Shown piece after piece: positions 56,694-64,000 of a stretch of DNA of 64,000 bases. Source of the stretch: Planctomycetota bacterium (GTDB taxonomy: Bacteria > Planctomycetota > Phycisphaerae > Sedimentisphaerales > Anaerobacaceae). The stretch is from the NCBI GenBank assembly GCA_025459125.1, contig JALORE010000002.1:27413-91412 (forward strand), in the 5' to 3' direction. Position numbers and translations under genes: made by a program. Within the stretch, counting starts at the first letter, position 1. Each line of letters starts with the position of its first letter. Below the pieces are notes generated by a model. That model was not told where the DNA came from. It searched no databases and saw nothing but the letters and a program-made list of their open reading frames with translations.

Positions 56694-57944
56694 ATGGATC
56701 AGCCTGTTTCCCGCCGAACCGTTCTGAAAGCCGGAGTTGGGACCAGTGCGGCGTTGGCGTTCTCGGCCGCCAGCTACGCCCGGGTCAAGGGGGCCAACGA
56801 CCGCATCGCCATCGCCCAGATCGGCTGCGGGGATCGCGGCGTCAAGGCCCACATGGCGGGGATTGCACCGTATGCCAAGGAGCAGAACATCGAAGTCACC
56901 GCGGTATGCGATCCGTGGCGGGTGCGCCAGGAGGTTGCCTCGGCTGCGGCCCAGGAGACGTACGGCCGGCCCGCCCGGAAATTCTCCTCTTTTCGTGAGG
57001 TTATGGCGCTGAAGGACATCGACGCCGTGATGATCGCCTCGCCCGACGTACACCACACGATGCACCTGAAGGCGGCAGCCCTGGCCGGCAAAGACGCCTA
57101 CTGCGAAAAGCCGCTGGCGATGGATTTCCACAAGCTCAAGGACACCTGCGACGCCGTCAAGAAGGCGAATATCGTGGTCCAGATCGGGACTCAGTTGCGC
57201 AGCATGCCGAGCTTCACCGGTTGCCGCGAGCTGTATAAGACCGGGATTCTCGGGCGGGTCAGCCGGATCGCGCAGCGCCGCAACAACGCCAAACCCTACT
57301 GGTACAACTACGTCAAGGAGGTCAAGCAGGAGGATGTGGACTGGAAGGAGTTTCTGGGCGATCTGCCGCCTCAGGCATTCGATCCGGTGAAGTTCACCGG
57401 CTGGTACGGTTACCGCGAGTTCTCCGACGGGCCCGTCTGCGGTTACGGCAGTCACTTTCTGGACCTCGTCCACTACATCACCGGCGCCCAGTTCCCCACC
57501 AGTTGCGTGTCGCTGGGCGGAACGTTCACCTATAATGACGAACACCACTTCACCTGTCCCGATCAGGTGGACGCCACCTGGATCTATCCGGAGGGCTTCA
57601 TGGTGAGCTACCTGACCCTCTGCGGCAATGACAGCGACAGTTGCCTGAAGATCTTCGGCGACGAGGGCGTGCTCGACATGACCACGTGGACCAGCCCCGT
57701 CCTGACGGCCGAGGGCGGCGCCAAGCGTTCCGGCAAGATCCGTGGCAAGAATCCGGTGAAGGACGTACCGAGGCCGGACCACTTCCTCGACTGGCTCCAA
57801 TGCCTGCGGTCGCGCCAGGCGCCGAATGCCTCGATCGATGCCGGCTATCAGCATGCGGTCGCCTGCCTGATGGCCGTCCAGGCGTTCGACACCGGCAAAC
57901 GCATGGTTTACGATGCGGAAAAGAGAGAAATCCGGGCCGGATAG
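56694..57944 (+). CDS. Tat-exported Gfo/Idh/MocA-family oxidoreductase (416 aa)
   Basis: ATG 56694 (MDQPVSRRTVLKAGVG) with AAGGAGG 7 nt upstream; an upstream frame start at 56655 would hide the Tat signal. After the twin-arginine signal comes the Rossmann loop IAIAQIGCGDRGVKA and the dehydrogenase signature AGKDAYCEKPLAMD with the catalytic Lys, then the C-terminal beta-sheet domain. Acts on a sugar or inositol derivative with NAD(P); substrate unknown. Followed 162 nt later by a Tat-exported TIM-barrel protein. Confidence 0.94.
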   Translation: MDQPVSRRTVLKAGVGTSAALAFSAASYARVKGANDRIAIAQIGCGDRGVKAHMAGIAPYAKEQNIEVTAVCDPWRVRQEVASAAAQETYGRPARKFSSFREVMALKDIDAVMIASPDVHHTMHLKAAALAGKDAYCEKPLAMDFHKLKDTCDAVKKANIVVQIGTQLRSMPSFTGCRELYKTGILGRVSRIAQRRNNAKPYWYNYVKEVKQEDVDWKEFLGDLPPQAFDPVKFTGWYGYREFSDGPVCGYGSHFLDLVHYITGAQFPTSCVSLGGTFTYNDEHHFTCPDQVDATWIYPEGFMVSYLTLCGNDSDSCLKIFGDEGVLDMTTWTSPVLTAEGGAKRSGKIRGKNPVKDVPRPDHFLDWLQCLRSRQAPNASIDAGYQHAVACLMAVQAFDTGKRMVYDAEKREIRAG

Positions 57945-57971
57945 TCACGCGTCTTCCGGAGTCGTGCGCCC

Positions 57972-58047
57972 GAGATCGCTTCGCTCGCAATGACATACGG
58001 TACGCCCGTATCTGTCATTGCGAGGAGCGAAGCGACGAAGCAATCTC
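57972..58047. repeat. GTCATTGCGAGGAGCGAAGC-type palindromic repeat
   Basis: GAGATCGCTTCGCTCGCAAT.. on the left and ..ATTGCGAGGAGCGAAGCGAC..CAATCTC on the right, with a TACGGTACGCCCGTA core. The same word is familiar to me from intergenic repeats of many unrelated bacteria. Confidence 0.7.
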
Positions 58048-58106
58048 CCCCCGCACGGTGACAGAACTTGCGAAATGTGGTGACAAGGTTTTCGAGAGGG
58101 AACAGA

Positions 58107-59033
58107 ATGAATCAGGCAAAACCCCTTACGCGACGAGGTTTCTTGAAGGAATCAGCCAAGTTGGGCGCCATGTCCACGCTGGCGTTGACATGCTCATGCT
58201 CCGCGTTACGCCCACACCGGGCCGGCAAGGCACCGGCGTACCTGATCGCCTGCTATACGCGGCCGTGGGCCCAGTACGAGTACCGCGTGGCGCTCGACGC
58301 CATCGCCGAGGCGGGCTACCAATACGTTGGGCTGATGACCACGAAGGGAAAGAGCAATCTCGTGCTCTCCGTCGCCACGACGCCCGAGGAGGCAGCGCAG
58401 GTCGCCGAGGAAGTCAAGAAACGCAACTTGAAAGTCGTCTCGGTGTATGGCGGTGACATCCCCGTGGCCAAGTCGCTGGCAGCCGGCATCGAGGGCCTCA
58501 AGAAGCTCATCGACAGTTGCGCCGCGTGCGGGACGATGAATCTGCTCATGGGCGGCATTGGCAATCAGAAGCTCTACGAGGCTTACTACACGGCGATTCG
58601 CGAGTGCTGCGACTACGCCGCGGCGAAGAATATGGGGATCAGTGTCAAGCCGCATGGCGGTCTCAATGCGACTGGGCCCCAGTGCCGAAAGACCGTCGAG
58701 TTCGTCGGCCACAAGAACTTCGGCATCTGGTACGACCCGGGCAACATCTTCTTCTACTCCGACGGCCAGCTCAACCCCGTGGACGATGCACCCAGCGTGG
58801 ACGGGCTGGTGATGGGCATGTGCGTCAAGGACTTCAAGCCGCCCAAGAGTGTGGACGTGACGCCGGGGACGGGGTTGGTGGATTTCGCCGCGGTCCTGGC
58901 CAAACTCAAGGCAGGCGGCTTCAAGAAGGGGGCCCTCGTCGTCGAGTGTCTCACCCCGGGTGAGCCCGCGCACCTGCTGGCGGAGGCCAAGAAGACGCGG
59001 CAGTTCCTGGAGGACCTGACCGGCCGGACGTGA
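58107..59033 (+). CDS. Tat-exported sugar phosphate isomerase/epimerase-like TIM barrel (308 aa)
   Basis: ATG 58107 (MNQAKPLTRRGFLKESAKLG) with GAGAGGG upstream; twin-arginine signal followed by a Cys-Ser-Cys (TCSCSAL) that could also act as a lipobox. The xylose-isomerase-like AP-endonuclease-2 barrel starts YLIACYTRPW; metal-ligand residues are suggested by the VSVYGGD, VKPHGGLN, WYDPGNIFFY and CVKDFKPP segments. Substrate unknown. Forms a unit with the Gfo/Idh/MocA protein and the ceramidase-like gene 15 nt downstream. Confidence 0.9.
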   Translation: MNQAKPLTRRGFLKESAKLGAMSTLALTCSCSALRPHRAGKAPAYLIACYTRPWAQYEYRVALDAIAEAGYQYVGLMTTKGKSNLVLSVATTPEEAAQVAEEVKKRNLKVVSVYGGDIPVAKSLAAGIEGLKKLIDSCAACGTMNLLMGGIGNQKLYEAYYTAIRECCDYAAAKNMGISVKPHGGLNATGPQCRKTVEFVGHKNFGIWYDPGNIFFYSDGQLNPVDDAPSVDGLVMGMCVKDFKPPKSVDVTPGTGLVDFAAVLAKLKAGGFKKGALVVECLTPGEPAHLLAEAKKTRQFLEDLTGRT

Positions 59034-59048
59034 AGAGAGGCCCAAGAC

Positions 59049-60416
59049 GTGTCCCCCACCCCACCGCAACTGCAGGCCGGCGTGGCGCGCGCCGACATCA
59101 CGCCGCCCCTCGGGTACCGCATGTGCGGCTACTTCGACGAGCGGCTGAGCACCGGCATTCTCAATCCGCTCCACGCCAAGGCCCTCGTGCTGCGGCAGGG
59201 CCACACGCGGGCGGCCCTGGTCTTCTGCGACCTCATCGGGATCGCCGCGGACGTTTCGCAGCGTGCGCGTCGGCAGGCCCAGCGGCAGACCGGCATCCCC
59301 GCGGACCACATCCTGCTCGCCGGGACGCACAGCCATACCGGCCCGCTGTACTTCGACGCTTTGCGGGACCACCTGCACGAAAGAGCGGTCGCGCAGCACG
59401 GCCAAGATCCGTGCGAGCTGCGGGACTATCCGTCCGATTTGGTGGCGGGGATCGTCCAAGCGATCAAGGACGCCGATGCCGGGGTCCATCCGGTAGAGGC
59501 CCAAGCCGGCGTGACGCAGCAGCAGGGTCTATCCTTCAACCGCCGGTTCCACATGAAGGACGGTACCGTCCGCTTCAATCCGGGCCTGCGGAACCCCGAT
59601 ATTGTCCGACCGGCCGGTCCCGTCGACCCGGGCGTCGGCATGGTCTTCTTCCGTGACGCTCGCCGCCACGAGGTTTTTGCGAGCCTCGTGAATTTCGCCC
59701 TGCACCTGGACACCACGGGCGGCACCCTCTACGCGGCGGATTACCCCTATTTCGCAGAGCAGAACCTGCGCGGGCAATTCGGCCGGGACTTCACCCTGCT
59801 CTTCGGGACGGGCACTTGCGGCGACATCAACCATTTCGACGTCACGACCAAAGAGATTCGCAAGTCGGAGACGATCGGTGCGGTTCTGGGCCGGACTGTA
59901 GCGGCGGGTCTGATGCAGGCGAGGGCGATGGACAGACCCAGCCTCGCCATCCGGCGCGGGGTGATTGAGGTGCCCATCCAGCGGTTCACGCCCGCCGAGA
60001 TCGCGCAGGCGAAGAAGGACATGGACAAGATTGGGACGTCGGACATGTCCTTCCTGGACCAGGTCAAGGCCTACAAGATCATGGACCTCCAGTCGCGCCC
60101 CGGCACGACGATCCCCCTGGAAGTCCAGGCGTTCCGCCTGAGCGACGAGGTCGCCATTGTCGGCTTGCCGGGCGAGGTCTTCGTGGAGCACGGCCTGGCC
60201 ATCAAGCAGGCCAGTCCTTTCCCGGTCACGCTGGTGATCGAGCTGTGCCAGGATGACGTGGCCTACGTCCCGACGAAGAAGGCCTTCACTGAAGGCAGCT
60301 ACGAGACGGTCAACTCCCGCATCGCCCCCGGCAGCGGCGAACAGATGACCGACTTGGCCATCCGGCTGCTGCGCGACCTGTGTCCCGCACAGAACGTCCC
60401 GCAGCTCTCTTCGTAG
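59049..60416 (+). CDS. Neutral/alkaline ceramidase-like hydrolase (455 aa)
   Basis: GTG 59049, with GAAGAGAGG upstream. The opening QAGVARADITPPLGYRMCGY and the zinc-site stretch LLAGTHSHTGPLY are typical of the neutral ceramidase N-terminal family; ALHLDTTGGTLYAADYP and FGTGTCGDINHFD continue it, and GLPGEVFVEHGLAIK is the usual C-terminal mark. No signal peptide, unlike its upstream neighbours. Such proteins are numerous in planctomycetes, where the true substrate is unknown. Confidence 0.9.
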   Translation: MSPTPPQLQAGVARADITPPLGYRMCGYFDERLSTGILNPLHAKALVLRQGHTRAALVFCDLIGIAADVSQRARRQAQRQTGIPADHILLAGTHSHTGPLYFDALRDHLHERAVAQHGQDPCELRDYPSDLVAGIVQAIKDADAGVHPVEAQAGVTQQQGLSFNRRFHMKDGTVRFNPGLRNPDIVRPAGPVDPGVGMVFFRDARRHEVFASLVNFALHLDTTGGTLYAADYPYFAEQNLRGQFGRDFTLLFGTGTCGDINHFDVTTKEIRKSETIGAVLGRTVAAGLMQARAMDRPSLAIRRGVIEVPIQRFTPAEIAQAKKDMDKIGTSDMSFLDQVKAYKIMDLQSRPGTTIPLEVQAFRLSDEVAIVGLPGEVFVEHGLAIKQASPFPVTLVIELCQDDVAYVPTKKAFTEGSYETVNSRIAPGSGEQMTDLAIRLLRDLCPAQNVPQLSS

Positions 60417-60479
60417 GTCGTGCGTCCCCGCACGACGTCTTGGGCGAGCAGGGACGTTCGCCCTGCGAAGACCGGCCTG
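60411..60479. repeat. CTTCGTAGG composite palindrome, copy 2
   Basis: CTTCGTAGGTCGTGCGTCCC, GTGCGTCCCCGCAC, GGGCGAGCAGGGACGTTCGCCC and closing TGCGAAG: the same words as 38827-38950 in another order. Overlaps the stop of the ceramidase-like gene. Confidence 0.65.
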
Positions 60480-60560
60480 CGGGCCGCGGTTTGCTGATCT
60501 TTGATGTCACGCATCATCAGGCACAGAGGCGCCGGCCTGGGATCCCGAGGATTCCGGTGT

Positions 60561-60589
60561 TTGACCTGACAATCCCCATCTGGTACACT
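60561..60589 (+). promoter_or_regulatory. Promoter of the kelch-repeat gene
   Basis: TTGACC, 17-nt spacer, TACACT; leader about 145 nt to the ATG at 60741. Confidence 0.6.
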
Positions 60590-60740
60590 ACCTATCGATA
60601 AACGGAGCTCCCGCAGGGTGGGTTGCGCCCGGCGCAGGCGGCTGGAGGCCACAGGTCAACCGTTAACAACGCGGAGGACGGAGGATAGCGCTTCACGCGA
60701 CGAGCACGCAGGTTCCCGCACGGGAGAAAGGGAGGATGGA

Positions 60741-63446
60741 ATGGGAAAGAGGTTCGTCATTGGACTGGTTGTTGCGACGTGTGCGCTGGCACTGCCCAGC
60801 CGTGTGCCGGCCAACGGTGCAGAGGCCGGCGACCCTTTTGTGGGGTCCCGCACCTTGACGTTGTATGGTGATGACAACGTGAAGGATGGATTCACGCTCG
60901 GCCAGCACACCGCGGACTTCGTGATTTCCACCGAGGATGGATCTCACTACACGGTTACTGCCAATGGCGGAGCCCTGTCGTTGTCCATGGTCCGCAGCGG
61001 TAGCCGGCTCTCGCTGAGTCCGCGACCCCAAGGCACGACGGTCGACAGCCACATGCTGTGCGACGGTGCGGTCGGTGCCTTCGTGCTGGTGGGCCGGGAA
61101 CTCCATGATCCGGAGGATATCAGCATCCGTCTGGCGACTTGGGCGCCCCCCGCGACGGTTCTCGCATCCGACCTGGCGGGGGACTGGGACATGACCGCCA
61201 TTGACACCGACAACCTGTTGGGCAACCTTGTGACACCGTTTGAAATCACTCCTCGAACGTGGGCCATCCATGCTCTGGCTCCGGATTTGGTGGACGTGCG
61301 CCTGACCGAGTACAACGTGACGTGGCGCATGCGGATTGTCGGCAACACCCTGCTGCCTCTCGCGGAGACGGGGCAGGTTCATCTGAGTATGGTCACCGAT
61401 GGGCGCGCTCTGGCCCTGTCGGCGATCGGGGTGGAAGAGGAGGACAACACGGATATCTCGCCCGGGATCTTTCTCGGCACCCGCCGCGGCAGCCAGCCGG
61501 TTGGCGGCCTGGACTTGAGCGGGCAGTATTGGTTCGGCAGTCTCAGCGTGGATGCCGCCACGAACGTGCCGTGGGCCAAGCGGGGAACCGTGTCGATCAC
61601 CGGCCATCAATGGGATCAGGCGTGGGAGGACGGCAACGGCCCTCATTCGTTCTCGTCCGCCTTCAGCACCACCGTCGATGCGGATGGGTCGGTCAATCTC
61701 AACTTCCCGGGCCAGAGGTACAATGTTGCCTGGAACGGCGACCTGATGATCCATGCCGGCAGCGTCCTCCATGGGGGCGGGGAAGGAATCGATATCCTCA
61801 TGAGGAAAGCGACGAACGTAAATATCAATGATGTGGCGGGGGACTACAGCTTCTTCGGGCATTGGCTGGGAACAAGGGACGGTTCGGATGAGACGGGTTG
61901 GGGGCGTGTCTCTTTCTACGCCGACGGTTCGGCGAATGCGAATTGGGTGAGCTCCAGGGGCTATTTGCGGAACGACAACACCTGCAGTTGGTATCTTGAT
62001 GAGGCAAATGCTGTCGTATACGGCTCGTGTGATGACTATCCCAATCTTGTGGGCAAGAACGGAATGTACGCTCCGTTTGGGGACATCACTTGGGATGGTC
62101 ATTTTGGCTATGATCTGTTCATCAGGAAGACCGACCAGGCGATGACGATGGCTGACATCGCCGGCACCTATCAGATTCGATTCCTGGAAACCGGCCCCGG
62201 CCCTGTCCCCTACACCTGCGGTCGGGGCACCGGCGTCATAAAAGCGGTTGACCATGCCAACGGGATCCTGTCGGTGGAGGCCTATTACTCTGACGGAGAG
62301 CATGACCTCTTTACTATGAATTGCTCTGTCGGTCCGGGAAATGAATTCCGTCTTGCGGATGAGCCAGATGGCATAATCAGTCCGGACAGAGGCTTGATCT
62401 TTCTCCCGGAGTACCGCTACGAGAAGCCGCCAACACGCCGAGACTACGATTGGCTGGGGGGAATCTTCCTGGTGCGAACCCCCAACAACGTACCAGCCCC
62501 CGCATCTGGCGCTTGGGTTCGCCGTTCCCGCATGAAGACGGCCCGGGATCAATTTGCCGGCGGGGTGATTGGCAACGAGATCTTCGTGTTCGGTGGCAAT
62601 GCCACAGATGGAACCAATCTCTACAGCGGCGAGAAGTACGACATGGCCGCAGACGCCTGGTCGGGTATTTCCGATAATCCACATTATGAAAGTCCATTTG
62701 GCCTTCCCTGGGGCGTCGAGGAAGTCAGCGGTATCGGGTACAACGGCAAGTTCTATGTCTTTGGCCCCTCGTACGTCAACTACAACCAGATGTATGACCC
62801 GGCTGCCAATACCTGGACGACGTTGGCGAAAAAGCCCACGCCCACGGGTGCAACGGTTCCAGTTTTGTGCGAAGGCGAGATCTTCTTCTTCGGCGGCTAC
62901 ACGGGAAACTCGACCGCCAGCGGGGCGGTCGAGGCGTACGATCCGGGTCGCAATACCTGGCGAAAGGTGGGCGACATGCCAAAATCGCTTTCTTCGCATG
63001 CTGTAGCTGTTCATGATCATTGCGCCTATATCATCGGCGGGGGTGGCGGGGGTGCCATAAATGAGGAGGTGATGCGCTATGATTTCCGGACCAATGCGTG
63101 GGAACGGAATTACGACACCGCCCCGTCGGATGCGGCCAGGATATATGCTTACGCTGGTCAAACTCCGGTCATCAACGGCAGGGTGTACTTGATCGGAGGC
63201 AGTCAGTGTGACCCTGAGGGCTGCTGGCCGGTCGATACGTTCACTATTTTCGACATTGAATCGAAAGAATGGGACTCCGGCCCGGCATTGCCGGAACCAA
63301 GACAGTCTCACCTCACGGTGGTTGCAGGCAATACGATTTACGTCATAGGAGGCGAAGACGACGCAGGTGCAAAAGACACCGTTTTTGCATTTCGTCTGCC
63401 CGACTCCCTGTCGTCGCAGCCGGTTGGGCCTTCGGGGGCGAAATAG
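60741..63446 (+). CDS. Secreted kelch-repeat protein (901 aa)
   Basis: ATG 60741 (MGKRFVIGLVVATCALALPS) with GGAGG 5 nt upstream; signal peptide ending near PANGAEA. Residues about 30-590 are five or so similar beta-rich modules (VAGDYSFFGHWLG, LSGQYWFGSLSVD, IAGTYQIRFLE) of unknown function. From about residue 600, six kelch motifs follow (NEIFVFGGNATDG, GKFYVFGPSYV, GEIFFFGGYTG, CAYIIGGGGGG, GRVYLIGGSQC, NTIYVIGGEDD), predicting a six-bladed beta-propeller. The protein is likely extracellular, with an unknown ligand. Confidence 0.88.
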   Translation: MGKRFVIGLVVATCALALPSRVPANGAEAGDPFVGSRTLTLYGDDNVKDGFTLGQHTADFVISTEDGSHYTVTANGGALSLSMVRSGSRLSLSPRPQGTTVDSHMLCDGAVGAFVLVGRELHDPEDISIRLATWAPPATVLASDLAGDWDMTAIDTDNLLGNLVTPFEITPRTWAIHALAPDLVDVRLTEYNVTWRMRIVGNTLLPLAETGQVHLSMVTDGRALALSAIGVEEEDNTDISPGIFLGTRRGSQPVGGLDLSGQYWFGSLSVDAATNVPWAKRGTVSITGHQWDQAWEDGNGPHSFSSAFSTTVDADGSVNLNFPGQRYNVAWNGDLMIHAGSVLHGGGEGIDILMRKATNVNINDVAGDYSFFGHWLGTRDGSDETGWGRVSFYADGSANANWVSSRGYLRNDNTCSWYLDEANAVVYGSCDDYPNLVGKNGMYAPFGDITWDGHFGYDLFIRKTDQAMTMADIAGTYQIRFLETGPGPVPYTCGRGTGVIKAVDHANGILSVEAYYSDGEHDLFTMNCSVGPGNEFRLADEPDGIISPDRGLIFLPEYRYEKPPTRRDYDWLGGIFLVRTPNNVPAPASGAWVRRSRMKTARDQFAGGVIGNEIFVFGGNATDGTNLYSGEKYDMAADAWSGISDNPHYESPFGLPWGVEEVSGIGYNGKFYVFGPSYVNYNQMYDPAANTWTTLAKKPTPTGATVPVLCEGEIFFFGGYTGNSTASGAVEAYDPGRNTWRKVGDMPKSLSSHAVAVHDHCAYIIGGGGGGAINEEVMRYDFRTNAWERNYDTAPSDAARIYAYAGQTPVINGRVYLIGGSQCDPEGCWPVDTFTIFDIESKEWDSGPALPEPRQSHLTVVAGNTIYVIGGEDDAGAKDTVFAFRLPDSLSSQPVGPSGAK

Positions 63447-63451
63447 CCAGT

Positions 63452-63508
63452 GACACCGACAACATCGGGCGGATTTTTGATGGGCAGGACCATCCGCCCC
63501 GGTGCTAG
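63452..63508 (+). pseudogene. Degenerate 3' remnant of a GLUG gene
   Basis: Reads NIGRIFDGQDHPPRC and stop, resembling DIWRIDEGKDYPRL of the GLUG tails, and is followed by TAGGAGCTG as at the stop of the 19455-20954 gene. It sits directly after the kelch gene stop. Weakly supported because it is short. Confidence 0.5.
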
Positions 63509-63603
63509 GAGCTGGTCGTGGAGAACTGACCTTTGCCTGCTTCGTTCCGCCTTGGCGACGCAGTTGACCCGACGATTATTGCCGAACTGTATGGAGGAAG
63601 ATT

Positions 63604-64000
63604 ATGAACCGCTACCGTTTCGCTCCGCAGGTTTCCATGGTCATGGGATTCCTGTTTGTGTCGCCCTGCCTCTTGGCACAGCCACATGCTGACGTCACGA
63701 TACATGGCAGGGTTTACTACAGCGGCAGGCATAGCGGCCCGATTCACATTGCTGCCGGGGAGGATTGGCGCCTTGCGGGCCAGGTGACCATCCCTGGACC
63801 CGGTCCGTATTCCCTGACCATTCCAAACGCTCTCGCCGGCCATTCCTATGTCGTATTAGCCCAAATGGACCTCGACGGCTCCGGTTTGACTATGGACTCC
63901 TTCCTAGTACTACAACGCTACGAAAGCTCAAGAAAACCTAAGCGGCCATCCGATGATCCGATAGGAACGGAAGTTCCGTTGGGAGGTCATCGGTATGGAT
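63604..64000 (+). CDS. Secreted protein, 3' end outside window
   Basis: ATG 63604 follows GGAGG (63593) and encodes MNRYRFAPQVSMVMGFLFVS, a signal peptide with probable cleavage after LLAQP. The visible mature part starts with ADVTIHGRVYYSGRHSGPIH and PGPGPYSLTIPNALAGHSYV, a pattern typical of a beta-sandwich (carboxypeptidase-regulatory-like) domain. The frame is open to the last base. No family assignment is possible from 132 residues. Confidence 0.75.
   Translation, partial: MNRYRFAPQVSMVMGFLFVSPCLLAQPHADVTIHGRVYYSGRHSGPIHIAAGEDWRLAGQVTIPGPGPYSLTIPNALAGHSYVVLAQMDLDGSGLTMDSFLVLQRYESSRKPKRPSDDPIGTEVPLGGHRYG

Noticed and set aside
60693..63311. 872-residue minus-strand ORF opposite the kelch gene
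   Set aside because: The plus strand has signal peptide and kelch repeats; the antisense frame is a mirror.

Overview
The window is GC-rich bacterial DNA with about 35 protein genes. No rRNA, tRNA, CRISPR array or intact insertion sequence was seen. The gene content points to a planctomycete, probably a Phycisphaerae-like lineage; this is inference. The signs are several prepilin-like secreted proteins with an [10 protein letters not shown]-terminus and a C-terminal DGH motif, GLUG-repeat proteins, large LamG/discoidin/CotH/lamin-tail surface proteins, Tat-exported Gfo/Idh/MocA and xylose-isomerase-like proteins, a ceramidase-like protein, and intergenic spaces packed with palindromic repeats.

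Layout. 1-8.3 kb: two convergent paralogous secreted multidomain proteins flank a decayed DUF4143 ATPase and a secreted unknown. 8.8-11.4 kb: NIPSNAP protein, prepilin-like protein, DUF2231 membrane protein. 11.4-13.5 kb: accB-accC. 14-15.9 kb: DUF11 lipoprotein with a long leader. 16.4-18.9 kb: a homocysteine methyltransferase/methylenetetrahydrofolate reductase fusion followed by thyX. 19-23.6 kb: a GLUG remnant and two GLUG proteins. 23.6-31 kb (minus strand): PP2C phosphatase, YggS-like protein, YjbQ-like protein, an unknown, argS, rsfS. 31.3-33.9 kb: proton-pumping pyrophosphatase. 34-38.7 kb (minus strand): a probable rplM-rpsI-argC-AhpD-like-nitrilase-argJ operon. 39.5-42.6 kb: B12-dependent ribonucleotide reductase with a tandem NrdR-box signature upstream. 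42.8-47 kb: SGNH hydrolase divergent from an FAD oxidoreductase, then two tandemly duplicated prepilin-like genes. 47-50.5 kb: a frameshifted CotH/lamin-tail protein. 50.5-51.8 kb: a gene-free field of hairpins. 51.8-56.2 kb: ferritin-like/VIT1 membrane protein, DUF4143 ATPase with an 18-bp palindrome at its start, third GLUG protein. 56.7-60.4 kb: Tat oxidoreductase, Tat TIM-barrel protein, ceramidase-like protein. 60.7-64 kb: kelch protein, GLUG remnant and a secreted protein cut by the window edge.

How the genes fit together. Housekeeping parts are one-carbon and nucleotide metabolism (MetH/MetF fusion, ThyX, NrdJ), fatty-acid initiation (AccBC), arginine synthesis (ArgC, ArgJ), translation (ArgS, RsfS, L13, S9) and pyrophosphate-driven proton pumping. 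ThyX together with a B12 ribonucleotide reductase would allow dNTP synthesis without oxygen. The rest is mainly a secreted/cell-surface repertoire.

The most unusual material is between genes. One repeat family folds as nested hairpins and keeps its pairing although the arm sequences differ between copies. There are also two unannotated RNA candidates with terminators, and GLUG gene 3' ends surviving as fragments.
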